Source of the DNA: Bradyrhizobium iriomotense
GTDB taxonomy: Bacteria; Pseudomonadota; Alphaproteobacteria; Rhizobiales; Xanthobacteraceae
DNA: 64,000 bases
Reading direction: 5' to 3'
Assembly (NCBI RefSeq): GCF_018129405.1
Contig: NZ_JAFCLP010000006.1
Location: forward strand, 1 to 64,000
Shown one piece after another: positions 35,732 to 43,608 of the stretch. Position 1 is the stretch's first letter, and each line of letters begins with the position of its first letter. Position numbers and translations under genes: made by a program. The notes beneath the pieces are model-generated. The model was not told the DNA's origin. It saw nothing but the letters and a program-made list of their open reading frames with translations, and did no database searches.

Positions 35732-36514
35732 ATGTCTGACAAGATGCAGCTGGTGGTGGCAACGCCTTGCTTCGGCGGGCAAGTGTCGAGCATCTATGCG
35801 AGCTCGATCTTTGAGCTCCAGCGCGCCGTGCACGGCATGGCCAATCTCGAGCTCAAGGTGCACTTGCGTGACGGCGACGCGCTGATCACGCGGGCGCGGG
35901 CCAATCTGGCCGCGATGTTCCTGGACGATCCCAAGGCGACGCATTTCCTGTTCATCGATGCCGATATCGGCTTCAAGCCGGAGCAGGTGTTCCGGCTGAT
36001 CGAATGCGGCGCGGACGTCGTTGCGGGCTGCTATCCGATCAAGCGGGTCAACTGGGACAAGGCCAAACGCGCGATCCAGTCAGGTCGGGCCGACGTACCG
36101 GCCGCCTCGCTCGACTACGTGCTCGAGATCGAAGACCCCGATCGCATCGTGGTGGTCAACGGCTTTACCCGCGTTCGTTATGCCGGCACGGGTTTCCTGA
36201 TGATCCGGCGTCACGTGCTGGAGGCGATGTGCCGCCATCCGGACTACGCCAACCTGCAGTTCTTCCGCGAGCATTCGCACGACACGCTGGCGGCGAGCCA
36301 GAACCGGTTCGCGCTGTTCGAATGCATGATTGATCCTGCGACCGGCACCTATCTCTCCGAGGACTTCGCCTTCTGCAAGCGCTGGACCGATATCGGCGGC
36401 GAGATCTGGGCCGACATCCAGAGCTCGCTCGACCATGTCGGGCCGTCGGTGTTCCACGGCGATATCGCCTCGCAGTTCGCGCCGGCGCCTGCGGCGGCGG
36501 CCGACGCGGCCTGA
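35732..36514 (+). CDS. GT-A-like glycosyltransferase (GT2-type)
   Basis: A 260-residue cytosolic protein. It opens with LVVATPCFGGQV, has RDGDALITRARANLAA, the metal- and sugar-nucleotide-binding Asp-Ala-Asp at 76-78 (FLFIDADIG), a VAGCYPIK stretch, and a later acidic motif YLSEDFAFCKRW of the type that supplies a catalytic acid in GT-A enzymes. No membrane segments. The ATG at 35732 is chosen; another at 35744 is possible. First gene of the four-gene operon behind a CtrA box; next gene starts 10 bases downstream. A role in glycosylating flagellin or a small molecule is inferred from position. Confidence 0.75.
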   Translation: MSDKMQLVVATPCFGGQVSSIYASSIFELQRAVHGMANLELKVHLRDGDALITRARANLAAMFLDDPKATHFLFIDADIGFKPEQVFRLIECGADVVAGCYPIKRVNWDKAKRAIQSGRADVPAASLDYVLEIEDPDRIVVVNGFTRVRYAGTGFLMIRRHVLEAMCRHPDYANLQFFREHSHDTLAASQNRFALFECMIDPATGTYLSEDFAFCKRWTDIGGEIWADIQSSLDHVGPSVFHGDIASQFAPAPAAAADAA

Positions 36515-36524
36515 GCGCTCCGGG

Positions 36525-38147
36525 ATGAGCACCGGCGCATCCCGTCTGGCAGACATCGAGCGAGCGTCCGAGGGCGGCTCGCGCTATCGCTTGCGCGATC
36601 TCTTCACCCCGCTCGACACGCTGCTGGTCTCCGGCGGAGATCCGCGCCTGACGCTCGATCCGAGCGACCGGGTCAACGCCTATGGCTGTGCAGCATCGCC
36701 GGAGCCGGAGATCTGGAATTTCGCCTCATCGACCGCGTCCGTGATCTCGCAAGCAGCCTATGACCGCGCCGCGCTGGCACGCGAAGAGCTGATGCACAGA
36801 TGCCTGTTCGACGAGGTCGAGGTCGCCTTTGATGCACGCTGCGAGGGCATGCGCGAGGAGCTGCGCGGGCATCTCCAGCTCTCGCCGCGCGTCGACATCG
36901 TGTTCTCGCCATCGGGCACCGACTCCCAGCTCCATGCTTTGTTCCTGGCCCGCGCGGTGCTCGGCGCACCGCCCGTGACGATCGTAGTCGGCGCGGACCA
37001 GACCGGCAGCGGGACGGCCCATACCGCGGGCGGGCGTCATTTCAGCACCATGACGGCGAGCGGCCTTGGCGTGCGCAAGGATGGCGCGGTGGCAGGGCTT
37101 GCCGGCGACAGCATTGCGGTGCCGCTGCTCGATGCGGTGTCCGACATCGCGATGCGCGCGGATGCGGATGCCGCGGTAATGCGTGCAATCGAGGACAGCC
37201 TCGCGCAAGGCCGGTGCGTTCTTCTGCAAATCATGGATTCGTCAAAGCTCGGCTGGCGCGCGCCGAGTGCTGCCTGCCTCGATGAGATCGCGCGGCGCTG
37301 GCCGCGCAAGGTTCAGGTGGTCGTCGATGCCTGCCAGGCGCGGCTCGGTCGCCGCCGGCTGCGCTCCTATCTCGATCGCGGTTACCTGGTGCTGATGACG
37401 GGCTCGAAATTCTTCGGCGGCCCCGCCTTCAGCGGCGCGCTGCTGGTGCCGAAGGGCCTGTCGCGGTCGATCGACCGGATTGGCGCGATCGCGCCCGGCA
37501 TCTTCGACTATGCCGGCCGCTGCGACTGGCCGATGGCCTGGACGGCGTTGCGCTCGCGCTTCGAGCGCCGGCCGAATTTCGGTCAATGGCTGCGCTGGGA
37601 GGCGGCGCTTGCGGAGATCGGCAGCTACTATGCCGTGCCCGGCGCATTCCGCGCCAGGGCGCTGGCCGAGCTCGCTTCCGGTATCGACAGAATGATCGCG
37701 CTGTCGCCTGCGCTTCGCCCCGTTCCGAACCCATCCGAAAAGGCCGGCGTCGACGACGAGGAATTCGCGCGAGGCACGATCTTTCCGTTCACGTTGCTGC
37801 GCGACGGCGAGCCGGTCTCCATCGCCGAGACCAGCGCCGTGCATCGCGCTCTGGCGCGCGACATGAGCAACGATATCGACGGCAGCGCGGCGGACCGGCA
37901 GGTCGCCGCACAACGCTGCCTCGTCGGTCAGCCGGTACGGCTGGAGCGGACGGACGGCAAGGTGCAAGGATTGCTGCGACTGTGCGTCGGCGCGCGGCTG
38001 GTCACCGAAGCCTGGTCGGCGGACGCCGCTCAAGCGCAACGCAATTTGCAAGCTATGCTCGATCGCATCGCCCACGCGGTGGCGAAGATCGAGCTGCTGC
38101 TCGACCGTGCGGCGACTGCGCCGGGAAAGTCTGTGCTCGAGACCTAA
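36525..38147 (+). CDS. PLP-dependent fold-type I enzyme, aminotransferase class V-like
   Basis: A 540-residue protein. It has FSPSGTDSQLHALFLAR (PLP phosphate-binding turn), the Asp and Gln pair in VVVDACQARLGRR that contacts the PLP ring, and the Schiff-base Lys295 in LMTGSKFFGGPAFSGALLV. This pattern fits class V or cysteine-desulfurase-like enzymes, but no close family is recognised and the C-terminal ~180 residues look unusual. The ATG at 36525 lies 10 bases after the glycosyltransferase stop. The stop is one base before the next ATG. Substrate unknown. Confidence 0.72.
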   Translation: MSTGASRLADIERASEGGSRYRLRDLFTPLDTLLVSGGDPRLTLDPSDRVNAYGCAASPEPEIWNFASSTASVISQAAYDRAALAREELMHRCLFDEVEVAFDARCEGMREELRGHLQLSPRVDIVFSPSGTDSQLHALFLARAVLGAPPVTIVVGADQTGSGTAHTAGGRHFSTMTASGLGVRKDGAVAGLAGDSIAVPLLDAVSDIAMRADADAAVMRAIEDSLAQGRCVLLQIMDSSKLGWRAPSAACLDEIARRWPRKVQVVVDACQARLGRRRLRSYLDRGYLVLMTGSKFFGGPAFSGALLVPKGLSRSIDRIGAIAPGIFDYAGRCDWPMAWTALRSRFERRPNFGQWLRWEAALAEIGSYYAVPGAFRARALAELASGIDRMIALSPALRPVPNPSEKAGVDDEEFARGTIFPFTLLRDGEPVSIAETSAVHRALARDMSNDIDGSAADRQVAAQRCLVGQPVRLERTDGKVQGLLRLCVGARLVTEAWSADAAQAQRNLQAMLDRIAHAVAKIELLLDRAATAPGKSVLET

Positions 38148-38148
38148 G

Positions 38149-39402
38149 ATGCTGCCTCCTGTTTCCACGCCGAACGGCATGACCACACCGAACTATTCCG
38201 ACCGCATCGGCTTCGCGCAGTTGACGCGCCGGGCCTTCGAGGGCGGCGATCTGCATCCGTTGCGCGAGCATCTGCTGGCGCGGATCGCAGAAGGCACGGC
38301 GGAGGCGGGCGAGGGCCTCGATCTGTCGCTGATCGCCCAGCTTCTCGGCGAGAAGGAGGCCGGTCTCGTGATCCAGACCGAGGTGCTCGCCTTCCATCAA
38401 TTGTTTCGCACGCCTTGCGCGGCTGCCAAACCACGCATGCGCGTGCTCGCGCTCGCGGCCGACATCGACATGGGCGGCAATACGCCGATCGAATTCCTGC
38501 TCGAAGGCTCCGACATCGAGCTCTTGACGCTCTACGTGGTCAAGGGCGTCGGCCTGCCCGAGACATTGCCCGAGCACGACGTTGCCATCGTGGTCGCCTC
38601 CGATTCCGAGGAATGCCGCGAGGCGCTCGCCGTCATCGAACAGGCTGCGCCGCACTGGCCGCGGCCGCTGCTCAATCGCCCCGAGCTGATTGGCAATCTC
38701 GATCGCGACAAGCTCTATCGGCTGCTGGCTGATATCCCCGGTCTCGATATTCCCGTGACCGCCAACGCGACCCGTGCGCAATTGACGGCTCTCTCGGACG
38801 GACGGATCGCTTGCGCGGAGATTACGAGCGAATTGCACTTTCCAATGATCGTGCGGCCGCGCGGTACGCACGCCGGCGTCGGGCTTGCGAAGGTCGACGA
38901 TGCTGCGGTGCTGAAGGCCTATCTGGCCGAACGACAGGAGCAGGACTTCTTCGTCGCTCGTTTCGTCAATTACGCGAGCCCCGACGGCCTGTTTCGCAAG
39001 ATCCGGCTCACCATGGTCGACGGCAAGCCTTATGCCTGCCACATGGCGATCGCGGACCGCTGGGACATCTGGTATCTGAACGCCTACATGGCGTTCAGCG
39101 AGGAGAAGCGCGCTGAAGAGGCCGTCTTCATGCAAGACTTCGATCACGCCTTCGCGGCGCGCCACAAGAATGCGCTCGACGAGATGAGCCGGCGCGTCGG
39201 CCTCGACTATTTCATCGTCGATTGCGCCGAGAACCGGGACGGTGAGCTGCTGGTGTTCGAGGCCGACAACACCGCCGTCGTGCACAACATGGATCCGCCG
39301 GCCGTGTTTCCATACAAGCCGCCGCAGATGCGCAAGATCTTCGCCGCGTTCACGGCGATGCTGTCACGGCATGCAAAGGCGGGCGAGGGGACTGCAGCAT
39401 GA
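38149..39402 (+). CDS. ATP-grasp family ligase-like protein
   Basis: A 417-residue protein. The N-terminal ~95 residues are helical; then an ATP-grasp-like pre-domain (RMRVLALAADIDMGGNTPIEFLL) and the nucleotide-binding strands FPMIVRPRGTHAGVG, where the usual Lys is Arg236. The metal-ligand pair is present as E371 and N374 (FEADNTAVV). ATP-grasp enzymes join a carboxylate to an amine or thiol through an acyl-phosphate. No specific subfamily recognised. It begins one base after the previous stop; its own stop overlaps the next ATG by four bases. An alternative start is the ATG at 38179. Confidence 0.75.
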   Translation: MLPPVSTPNGMTTPNYSDRIGFAQLTRRAFEGGDLHPLREHLLARIAEGTAEAGEGLDLSLIAQLLGEKEAGLVIQTEVLAFHQLFRTPCAAAKPRMRVLALAADIDMGGNTPIEFLLEGSDIELLTLYVVKGVGLPETLPEHDVAIVVASDSEECREALAVIEQAAPHWPRPLLNRPELIGNLDRDKLYRLLADIPGLDIPVTANATRAQLTALSDGRIACAEITSELHFPMIVRPRGTHAGVGLAKVDDAAVLKAYLAERQEQDFFVARFVNYASPDGLFRKIRLTMVDGKPYACHMAIADRWDIWYLNAYMAFSEEKRAEEAVFMQDFDHAFAARHKNALDEMSRRVGLDYFIVDCAENRDGELLVFEADNTAVVHNMDPPAVFPYKPPQMRKIFAAFTAMLSRHAKAGEGTAA

Positions 39403-40895
39403 ACGAGATCATCCGCAACACGCAAGCCTCCGTCACGCACACCTCGCTCGATCCGCAGGACTGGAGCGAATTCCGCACGCTCGCCCACCGCATGCTCGAC
39501 GAGGCGATCGACGGCATCGCCAACGTTCGTGCGTGGCCGGTCTGGCAGCCGATCCCCGATAATGTCCGCGCGGCTATCAAATCCGACGTGCCGCGCGAGG
39601 CAAGCGATCTCGCCGACGTCTATCGCGAGTTCGCCGAGCATGTTGCGCCTTACGCGACCGGCAACGTTCATCCCGGCTTCATGGGCTGGGTGCATGGCGG
39701 CGGCACCGCAGTCGGCATGGTCGCGGAGATGCTCGCCGCTGGTCTGAACGCCAATCTCGGCGGGCGCGACCACATGCCGATCGAGGTCGAGCGCCAGATC
39801 GTCGACTGGATGCGCCGCCTGTTCGCGTTCCCCGAGAGCGCGAGCGGCATTTTCGTCACGGGCACGTCGATGGCCAATCTGATGGCGGTGCTGGTGGCGC
39901 GCACGGCTGCGCTCGGCACGCTGGCCCGGCAATACGGCATCGGCAATGACGGTGCGCTTCTCACGGCCTACACGTCGCGGGTCGCGCATGGCTGTGTCTA
40001 CAGGGCGATGGACATCGCCGGGCTCGGCACCGATGCGCTGCGCAAGATCGGCGTCGATGCCGATCATCGCATCGATGTCGCCGCGCTGCGTGCGCAGATC
40101 GCGGCCGATCGCGAGGTCGGCTTCAAGCCGTTCCTCGTCGTCGCGTCCGCCGGCACGGTCGATGTCGGCGCAATCGACGATCTCAGGGCTGTCGCGGAGC
40201 TGTGCCGCGAGGAGGGGATCTGGTTTCACGTCGACGGCGCTTTCGGCGCGCTCGCCATTCTCTCTCCCGAGCTCGCGCCGTTGCTCGGCGGCATCGAGCT
40301 CGCCGATTCCATTGCGCTCGACTTCCACAAATGGGGGCAGGTGCCCTACGACGCCGGCTTCCTGCTGGTGCGCGACGGCGAACAGCACCGGCAGGCCTTT
40401 GCGCAGCCGGCGGCCTATCTCAGCCGCGAGGCGAGGGGGCTGGCGGCGGGCGCGGTCTGGCCCTGCGATCTCGGTCCCGATCTGTCGCGCGGCTTCCGGG
40501 CGCTGAAGACCTGGTTCACGCTGAAGACGTTCGGCACCGACCGGCTGGGTGCGGTGATCGCGCGAAGCTGCGCGCTGGCAAAATATCTGGAGGCGCGCGT
40601 GCTGGCCGAACCGCGGCTGGAATTGCTGGCGCCGGTGAATCTCAACATCGTCTGCTTCCGCTACCGGTGCGGCGATGCGGTCAATCGCGAGATCGTTGCC
40701 GACATACAGGAATCCGGCATCGCCGCGCCCTCGGGCACGACGCTGGACGGCAAGTTCGCGATCCGTGCTGCGATCGTCAATCACCGCACCGACGAGACTG
40801 ATATCGATGCGCTGGTTGTGGCCGTGCTGGAGTTCGGCGAACGCCGGACCGGCGGTGTGATCGAGATCGAGGCGCCGTCGCTCGCGACGCAGTAG
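39399..40895 (+). CDS. Pyridoxal-dependent amino-acid decarboxylase (group II)
   Basis: A 498-residue decarboxylase of the aromatic-amino-acid/glutamate decarboxylase type. It has HPGFMGWVHGGG, FVTGTSMANLMA, VASAGTVDVGAIDD, HVDGAFG and the PLP lysine 311 in DFHKWGQVPYDAG, so it looks catalytically complete. It would remove CO2 from an amino acid to give an amine. The ATGA overlap with the ATP-grasp gene shows translational coupling. A strong hairpin follows at 40928-40968. The substrate amino acid cannot be read from sequence alone. Confidence 0.85.
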   Translation: MNEIIRNTQASVTHTSLDPQDWSEFRTLAHRMLDEAIDGIANVRAWPVWQPIPDNVRAAIKSDVPREASDLADVYREFAEHVAPYATGNVHPGFMGWVHGGGTAVGMVAEMLAAGLNANLGGRDHMPIEVERQIVDWMRRLFAFPESASGIFVTGTSMANLMAVLVARTAALGTLARQYGIGNDGALLTAYTSRVAHGCVYRAMDIAGLGTDALRKIGVDADHRIDVAALRAQIAADREVGFKPFLVVASAGTVDVGAIDDLRAVAELCREEGIWFHVDGAFGALAILSPELAPLLGGIELADSIALDFHKWGQVPYDAGFLLVRDGEQHRQAFAQPAAYLSREARGLAAGAVWPCDLGPDLSRGFRALKTWFTLKTFGTDRLGAVIARSCALAKYLEARVLAEPRLELLAPVNLNIVCFRYRCGDAVNREIVADIQESGIAAPSGTTLDGKFAIRAAIVNHRTDETDIDALVVAVLEFGERRTGGVIEIEAPSLATQ

Positions 40896-40927
40896 CATCG
40901 CTGCATGGCAGAACCGACAATGGCTGA

Positions 40928-40968
40928 AACGACAACGGCCCCGGAGGCGATCCGGGGCCGTTGTCGTT
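40928..40968. terminator. Strong bidirectional terminator hairpin
   Basis: A perfect 17-bp stem (40928-40944 with 40952-40968) and 7-base loop lies between the convergent decarboxylase and flbT genes. GC-rich core with A/T flanks on both sides. It bounds the four-gene operon downstream. Confidence 0.85.
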
Positions 40969-41003
40969 CGTGCGGCTTGGTCGTTTCGCGCGAATGCCTG
41001 TGC

Positions 41004-41444
41004 TCAGGCGGCGGTGCTGACGTCGCTCTTGTCCGCTGCCGTCTTGGGATGCGTGGCCTCGAACTGGTTCCGGAGCTTCTCCTCATAGGCGATCAGCTTG
41101 CGGGCATCCTTCAGCGCGCGATAGAGATCGCCGCTCATGATGTTGTTGTTGATGTCTTCGATGATCGGCCAGGCGCTCGGCACCGCGGTAACGATGTCGC
41201 GCACCAGGCTGAAATAGGTGCCGTGCTGGGTCTGCGGGTCCGGCGAGATGTACATGAGCTGGACCGCCAGATAGACGAGCTTGGCCGGCGTGTCGGCGGT
41301 CTCGGGCGTGAGGATGTCGCGCTCGCGCAGGATCGGCACGTTGTCGCCATCGATCAGGAGGCGGGCACGCTGGTCCGTGTTGGTGATCACGGAGTTGCCG
41401 ACGATGATACGCTCGTGCGGTTTGAGCTCGACCTTGAGAGCCAT
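41004..41444 (-). CDS. flbT: Flagellin regulator FlbT
   Basis: A 146-residue FlbT. The start MALKVELKPHERIIVGNSVITN and the RLLIDGDNVPILRERDIL segment are characteristic. In Caulobacter FlbT binds flagellin mRNA and limits its translation or stability until the hook is complete; in other alphaproteobacteria it can act positively. It is divergent from the first flagellin gene, across a region with a CtrA-like box. Confidence 0.93.
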   Translation of the reverse strand: MALKVELKPHERIIVGNSVITNTDQRARLLIDGDNVPILRERDILTPETADTPAKLVYLAVQLMYISPDPQTQHGTYFSLVRDIVTAVPSAWPIIEDINNNIMSGDLYRALKDARKLIAYEEKLRNQFEATHPKTAADKSDVSTAA

Positions 41445-41768
41445 GCCTGTTCTCCATCAATCCTTTTGCTGCAAGCGGTCGGCGCGCCCCTTCTATATGG
41501 CGACGATCGGCGGCGATTTGGGGCGATCGTCGCGCAACATGGTTAACGGGGAGTAAACGAATGCGCTTGCCGCCGAAAGTTCAGTGATTTGAGCGTTGTA
41601 GCGGTATTTTGGCCACCTCCGCGGTTGCTCCGGGAGGAGGCTCGCGTGCCAACGCAGAGAAAGCGGGGGTTTCATTTCACGGATTGTTAGAGGCTTGGAC
41701 GCAGGTTCCGGCGGTCGTCTGATCAATCATGGTCAGATGGGACGCGTAGCTACCAGAAAGGTAACAGT
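41445..41768. other. Divergent flbT/flagellin regulatory region
   Basis: About 320 bases with no gene. It contains the CtrA-like site at 41543-41558 and the first flagellin's long leader. No acceptable sigma-54 promoter was found for the flagellin; a TTGG...GGTTGC pair near 41619-41638 has the wrong spacing. Confidence 0.5.
41543..41558 (-). promoter_or_regulatory. CtrA-like box, one mismatch
   Basis: On the minus strand it reads TTTA... actually GTTTA-CTCCCCG-TTAA overlapping as TTTA-N7-TTAAC when aligned like the fliX site; on the plus strand it reads TTAA-CGGGGAG-TAAAC. Either way one base departs from TTAA-N7-TTAAC. It is about 100 bases upstream of flbT and 210 bases upstream of the first flagellin. 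Confidence 0.5.
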
Positions 41769-43373
41769 ATGTCCGTTGTCCTCTCCGCATCGGTTCGCCA
41801 GAACCTGCTCTCCCTCCAGTCCACCGCCGACCTGCTCGCCACCACCCAGTCCCGTCTTTCGACTGGCCGCAAGGTGAACTCGGCTCTCGACAATCCCACC
41901 AACTTCTTCACCGCGCAGGGCCTCGACAACCGCGCCAGCGACATCGGCAACCTGCTCGATGGCATTGGCAACGGCGTTCAGGTGCTGCAGGCCGCCAACA
42001 CTGGTATCACCTCGCTGCAGAAGCTGGTCGACAGCGCCAAGTCGATTGCAAACCAGGTGCTGCAGAGCCCGACGGGCTATTCCGCCAAGTCGAGCGTGAC
42101 GTCGGCTGCGATCACCGGTGCGACCGCCGACAATCTGATCGGTACGGGCTACACGAACGCCACGGTCACCGGCAGCACCGTTACCAACGACAACACCGCA
42201 ACTGCCGCCAACATCACGGCTTCCACCAAGCTGGTCGGTACCGCCGGCACTGGCTCCGACAACCTCGGCACGGCCATTACCAACGGTTCGGTTCTGACCG
42301 TCAACGGCAAGACCATCACCTTCTCGACGGCGCAGACCACCTCGACCACCGACGCTTCCGGCAATGTCACGATCGGCATCGGCACGGGCAGCACCTTGGC
42401 GGTGAGCGATGTCCTCTCGGCCATCGACGGCATCACGGGAGCCGGCACGGCTTCGACCGTCACCAGTGGCCAGCTTGTGCTGAGCACCGGCACGACCTCG
42501 GACCTGACGATCTCGGGAAGCGGTAACGTGCTCACCGCCCTCGGTTTGACGGCTGGCACCACCGCCCGTACCCCGCCCGCCATCTCGGGCAAAACGTTGA
42601 CGATCGCCGCGACCGCTGGCGGCACTGCGACCAACATCACGTTCGGCACCGGCGCCGGTCAGATCTCGACCCTGAACGGGCTGAATACGGCGCTCGCAGC
42701 CAACAACCTGCAGGCCTCGATCGACTCGAACGGCAAGATCACCATCACGACGACGAACGACGCGGCTTCCGCGACGATCGGCGCGATCGGCGGCACTGCG
42801 GCTGGCGCCAGCCAGGCATTCAACGGCCTGACTGCGGCGGCTCCGGTTGCCGACCCGACCTCGCAGGCCCAGCGTGCCAGCTTGGTTGCGCAGTACAACA
42901 ACGTGCTCGCGCAGATCAACACGACCGCCCAGGATGCCTCGTTCAACGGTGTCAACCTGCTGAACGGCGATACGCTGAAGCTGACGTTCAACGAAACCGG
43001 CAAGTCGACGCTGAGCATCACCGGTGTGACGTTCAACACCGCTGGTCTCGGCATCTCGTCCCTGACTTCGGGCACCGACTTCCTGGACAACGCTTCGGCC
43101 AACAAGGTTCTGACCACGCTCAACGCCGCCAGCAGCACGCTGCGGTCGGAAGCGTCGACGCTGGGTTCGAACCTCTCGGTCGTGCAGATCCGCCAGGACT
43201 TCAACAAGAACCTGATCAACGTTCTGCAGACCGGCTCGTCCAACCTGACGCTGGCCGACACCAACGAGGAAGCGGCCAACAGCCAGGCGCTGTCGACCCG
43301 CCAGTCGATCGCGGTCTCGGCGCTGTCGCTGGCCAACCAGTCGCAGCAGAGCGTGTTGCAGCTTCTGCGCTGA
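41769..43373 (+). CDS. Flagellin, first of a tandem pair
   Basis: A 534-residue filament protein. The conserved D0/D1 ends are LSASVRQNLLSLQSTADLLATTQSRLSTGRKVNSALDNPTNFFTA-type at the start and SIAVSALSLANQSQQSVLQLLR at the end. The centre is Thr/Gly-rich with two flagellin hook-IN-like modules (LTVNGKTITF..., and LTIAATAGGTATNITF...). It is very similar to the next gene, differing mostly in the centre. Secreted through the flagellar export gate. Followed by a strong terminator, so the two flagellins are separate transcripts. Confidence 0.95.
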   Translation: MSVVLSASVRQNLLSLQSTADLLATTQSRLSTGRKVNSALDNPTNFFTAQGLDNRASDIGNLLDGIGNGVQVLQAANTGITSLQKLVDSAKSIANQVLQSPTGYSAKSSVTSAAITGATADNLIGTGYTNATVTGSTVTNDNTATAANITASTKLVGTAGTGSDNLGTAITNGSVLTVNGKTITFSTAQTTSTTDASGNVTIGIGTGSTLAVSDVLSAIDGITGAGTASTVTSGQLVLSTGTTSDLTISGSGNVLTALGLTAGTTARTPPAISGKTLTIAATAGGTATNITFGTGAGQISTLNGLNTALAANNLQASIDSNGKITITTTNDAASATIGAIGGTAAGASQAFNGLTAAAPVADPTSQAQRASLVAQYNNVLAQINTTAQDASFNGVNLLNGDTLKLTFNETGKSTLSITGVTFNTAGLGISSLTSGTDFLDNASANKVLTTLNAASSTLRSEASTLGSNLSVVQIRQDFNKNLINVLQTGSSNLTLADTNEEAANSQALSTRQSIAVSALSLANQSQQSVLQLLR

Positions 43374-43403
43374 TACGCGGCGAAAATCGCCACTCAAGGC
43401 ATC

Positions 43404-43433
43404 GCGGCGGGGCTTTTGCCCCGCCGCTTTTTT
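43404..43433 (+). terminator. Intrinsic terminator of first flagellin gene
   Basis: A 10-bp stem (43404-43413 and 43418-43427, GCGGCGGGGC/GCCCCGCCGC), TTTT loop, then six T. About 30 bases after the stop codon. Confidence 0.9.
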
Positions 43434-43471
43434 GTTGCCCACTCGCGCGAGGCCGGGGGAACCGGGACGGG

Positions 43472-43511
43472 TTAACGTGTCGTTAACCTTGCTGCTTAAG
43501 CCGTCATTAAC
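43472..43511 (+). promoter_or_regulatory. Two tandem perfect CtrA boxes upstream of second flagellin
   Basis: TTAA-CGTGTCG-TTAAC at 43472-43487 and TTAA-GCCGTCA-TTAAC at 43496-43511 both match the consensus exactly and start 24 bases apart. They are about 100 bases before the second flagellin ATG and downstream of the first flagellin's terminator. Confidence 0.8.
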
Positions 43512-43608
43512 CTTAATTTAAAGGAGACCCCCTAAGACTGGACGAAAGTGCATTCCCCGATCGGCGAGCACCGATTCGTACAGCGTCGCGCAAGAGGAAG
43601 ATCCGCCA

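Noticed and set aside
39207-40898. Long open frame (563 codons) on the minus strand
   Set aside because: Antisense to the decarboxylase, which has complete catalytic motifs.
41619-41638. Sigma-54-like TTGG ... GGTTGC before the first flagellin
   Set aside because: GG and GC are 14 bases apart instead of 10, which sigma-54 does not tolerate.
41648-41663. Minus-strand TTGGCACG near 41650 as sigma-54 promoter for flbT
   Set aside because: The -24 half is perfect, but no GC occurs at the -12 position.
41694-41711. Second sigma-54-like sequence (CTTGGACGCAGGTTCCG) before the first flagellin
   Set aside because: The -12 element ends CCG instead of TGC and the -24 element departs from GGCAC.
43538-43553. 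CTGGACGAAAGTGC before the second flagellin as a sigma-54 promoter
   Set aside because: GG-GC spacing is 8 bases; the tandem CtrA boxes explain the control region better.
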